Assembly (NCBI GenBank): GCA_945862235.1
Contig: CAMAYU010000045.1
Span: 1 to 33,954 of the forward strand
Direction of reading: 5' to 3'
Source: Schlesneria paludicola DSM 18645
Lineage (GTDB): Bacteria > Planctomycetota > Planctomycetia > Planctomycetales > Planctomycetaceae
DNA length: 33,954 bases
The position numbers and the translations under genes were made by a program. Position 1 is the stretch's first letter, and every line of letters starts with the position of its first letter. Under the pieces are notes generated by a model, which searched no databases, had not been told where the DNA came from, and saw only the letters and a list, made by a program, of their open reading frames with translations. Shown here one piece after another: positions 32,837 through 33,954 of the stretch.

Positions 32837-33954
32837 ATGCTCACCAAATTCAAACCCGCCATGCTCAAGAAGCTGGACCTGTCGCTGATTCTCGGCGCGG
32901 CCAGCACGGTGATCTTCTATGCGATCGTGCTTCGCCCCTCGATGCACCACACGCTGATTCAACGTTACACGACCGAGCATCCCGTCGATTACGTCATCGT
33001 GGCGATGTTTCTGTGGGGGATCGCCGACATCGTGTTGAAGACGTTCGCGTTCCCTCGCGAAAGTTTCGCTCTGCGCGAGGAGTGGCTACCACCGAGGAAC
33101 GGTCGTGAACCGGTGGCTCATGCGCACGAGATGCTGAAGGCGATTCAAGCCAAACCGCTCTGGCTGACCGAATCGAAGATCGGGCAGCGCGTCGCGCAGG
33201 CTCTCGGCTACGTGATCGAGAACGGTTCTGCCGAAGACTACCGCGAGCATCTGAACTACCTGTCGAGCCGGGGCGAGGACACGACTCACGCTCGCTATTC
33301 GCTGGTTCGGTTCATCATCGCCATCAGCCCGGTCCTCGGGTTCCTCGGGACGGTCGTTCACTTCGGGACGGCACTCAGCGGCATCTCATTTGATGAGATG
33401 GCCGACCGGCTCCCCGTCGTCGTGTCCGAGATGGGCGAAGCGTTCAACACGACCACCGTCGCGCTGGCCACGGCCATGACGATGATGTTCGCGCTGTTTG
33501 TCTGCGAACGGATCGAACACAGTTTCGACGGCTTTATCGACCGCTTCATCGAACGCGAACTGCTCAATCGCTTCGAGGTGAAGCACGCCAATCTCACGCC
33601 GTTCTTAAGCATGGTTCAAGCGGCGAACGACGACGCGCTGCACATCATGGCCGCGACGTTCGATCGTCAAGTTGCCGTCTGGACCCAAAGCATGGAGAGC
33701 CTCTTCCAACGATTCGACGACCGCCAGAAACAGGAGGCGGCGGCGTGGACCACGGCGCTGAATGTCCTCGATCAGCGACACGAATCCCTCGACAACAAGA
33801 GCGACAACCGGCTGCTCAACATGCTGACTCAGGTCGAGACCCGACAGAGCCACCACCTGACTCACATCGAAAAGACACTCCAAGGCGTCGGACTGCTGCG
33901 AGACGACTTCAAAGAGATCGGCCGAACGCTGCAAGCCATCTCGCACGGCGAAGG
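32837..33954 (+). CDS. MotA/TolQ/ExbB-type proton channel protein, 3' end outside window
   Basis: At least 372 residues, open to the window edge. Two TM helices lie near 14-33 (LSLILGAASTVIFYAIVL) and 52-70 (YVIVAMFLWGIADIVLK). A cytoplasmic segment follows, then the channel core: ISPVLGFLGTVVHFGTAL near 162-179 and GEAFNTTTVALATAMTMMFALF near 200-221. The LG.LGTV and the Thr/Ala-rich final helix are the hallmarks of the MotA/TolQ/ExbB family. After about 240 comes a long helical tail (IERELLNRF, QSMESLFQRFDDR, LLNMLTQVETR), much longer than in ExbB and more like the tails of specialised MotA-like proteins such as ZorA. Spaced 198 bp after protein B. It probably forms the channel around the TM helices of A and B. 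Confidence 0.85.
   Translation, partial: MLTKFKPAMLKKLDLSLILGAASTVIFYAIVLRPSMHHTLIQRYTTEHPVDYVIVAMFLWGIADIVLKTFAFPRESFALREEWLPPRNGREPVAHAHEMLKAIQAKPLWLTESKIGQRVAQALGYVIENGSAEDYREHLNYLSSRGEDTTHARYSLVRFIIAISPVLGFLGTVVHFGTALSGISFDEMADRLPVVVSEMGEAFNTTTVALATAMTMMFALFVCERIEHSFDGFIDRFIERELLNRFEVKHANLTPFLSMVQAANDDALHIMAATFDRQVAVWTQSMESLFQRFDDRQKQEAAAWTTALNVLDQRHESLDNKSDNRLLNMLTQVETRQSHHLTHIEKTLQGVGLLRDDFKEIGRTLQAISHGE

Noticed and set aside
24691..33954. A complete Zorya defence system
   Set aside because: Only the channel/stator part is similar in plan; no helicase, nuclease or ZorC-like protein is visible, and the 1322-residue protein shows no such motifs.

Overview
This is about 34 kb of GC-rich chromosome that reads like a planctomycete of the class Planctomycetia. 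The evidence is a Planctomycete-type cytochrome (CxxCH plus MPPK) fused to WD40 repeats, a huge beta-helix surface protein, a Gly/Asn-rich BON protein, many long lineage-specific hypothetical proteins, and short palindromic repeats in nearly every intergenic gap. lpxB and an apparent beta-barrel exoprotein imply a lipid A-bearing outer membrane. The genus cannot be fixed from sequence reading alone.

Layout. 79-1074 tilS. 1575-4382 (-) exported cytochrome/WD40/PPC protein. 4631-5386 (-) DUF695/RraB-like protein. 5781-6956 lpxB, followed in frame by a methyltransferase-like C-terminal remnant. 7138-8235 (-) FMN-dependent alpha-hydroxy acid oxidase. 8887-14409 an 1840-residue exported protein with an intimin/inverse-autotransporter-like N-terminal barrel and a parallel beta-helix passenger, ending in a good terminator. 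15080-15859 a secreted BON protein. 16046-16761 two small membrane proteins, the second of the YhdT/DUF997 type. 17993-16831 (-) a YfcE-like phosphoesterase overlapping a DedA/VTT membrane protein. 18214-23448 a glucose-dehydrogenase-type MDR enzyme followed by two dynamin-like GTPases. 23544-24551 a bile acid:sodium symporter-like transporter.

24691-33954 is the most unusual block. A 1322-residue helical protein (-) faces a + strand cluster of two single-TM proteins, each with an ExbD/TolR/MotB-like Phe-Leu-Asp TM motif with Asp at residue 18, and then a MotA/TolQ/ExbB-type channel protein with a long helical tail that runs off the window. This looks like an ion-driven stator or motor complex of unknown output.

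The repeats are more than intergenic filler. One palindrome sits in a duplicated operon junction between the two single-TM genes: the end of gene A and the start of gene B are both present twice, with only synonymous changes over 12 codons, and the scar is an open 50-codon ORF that keeps the ATGA overlaps. Other repeats are inserted in frame in both GTPases, and one supplies the last codons and stop of the DUF997 gene.
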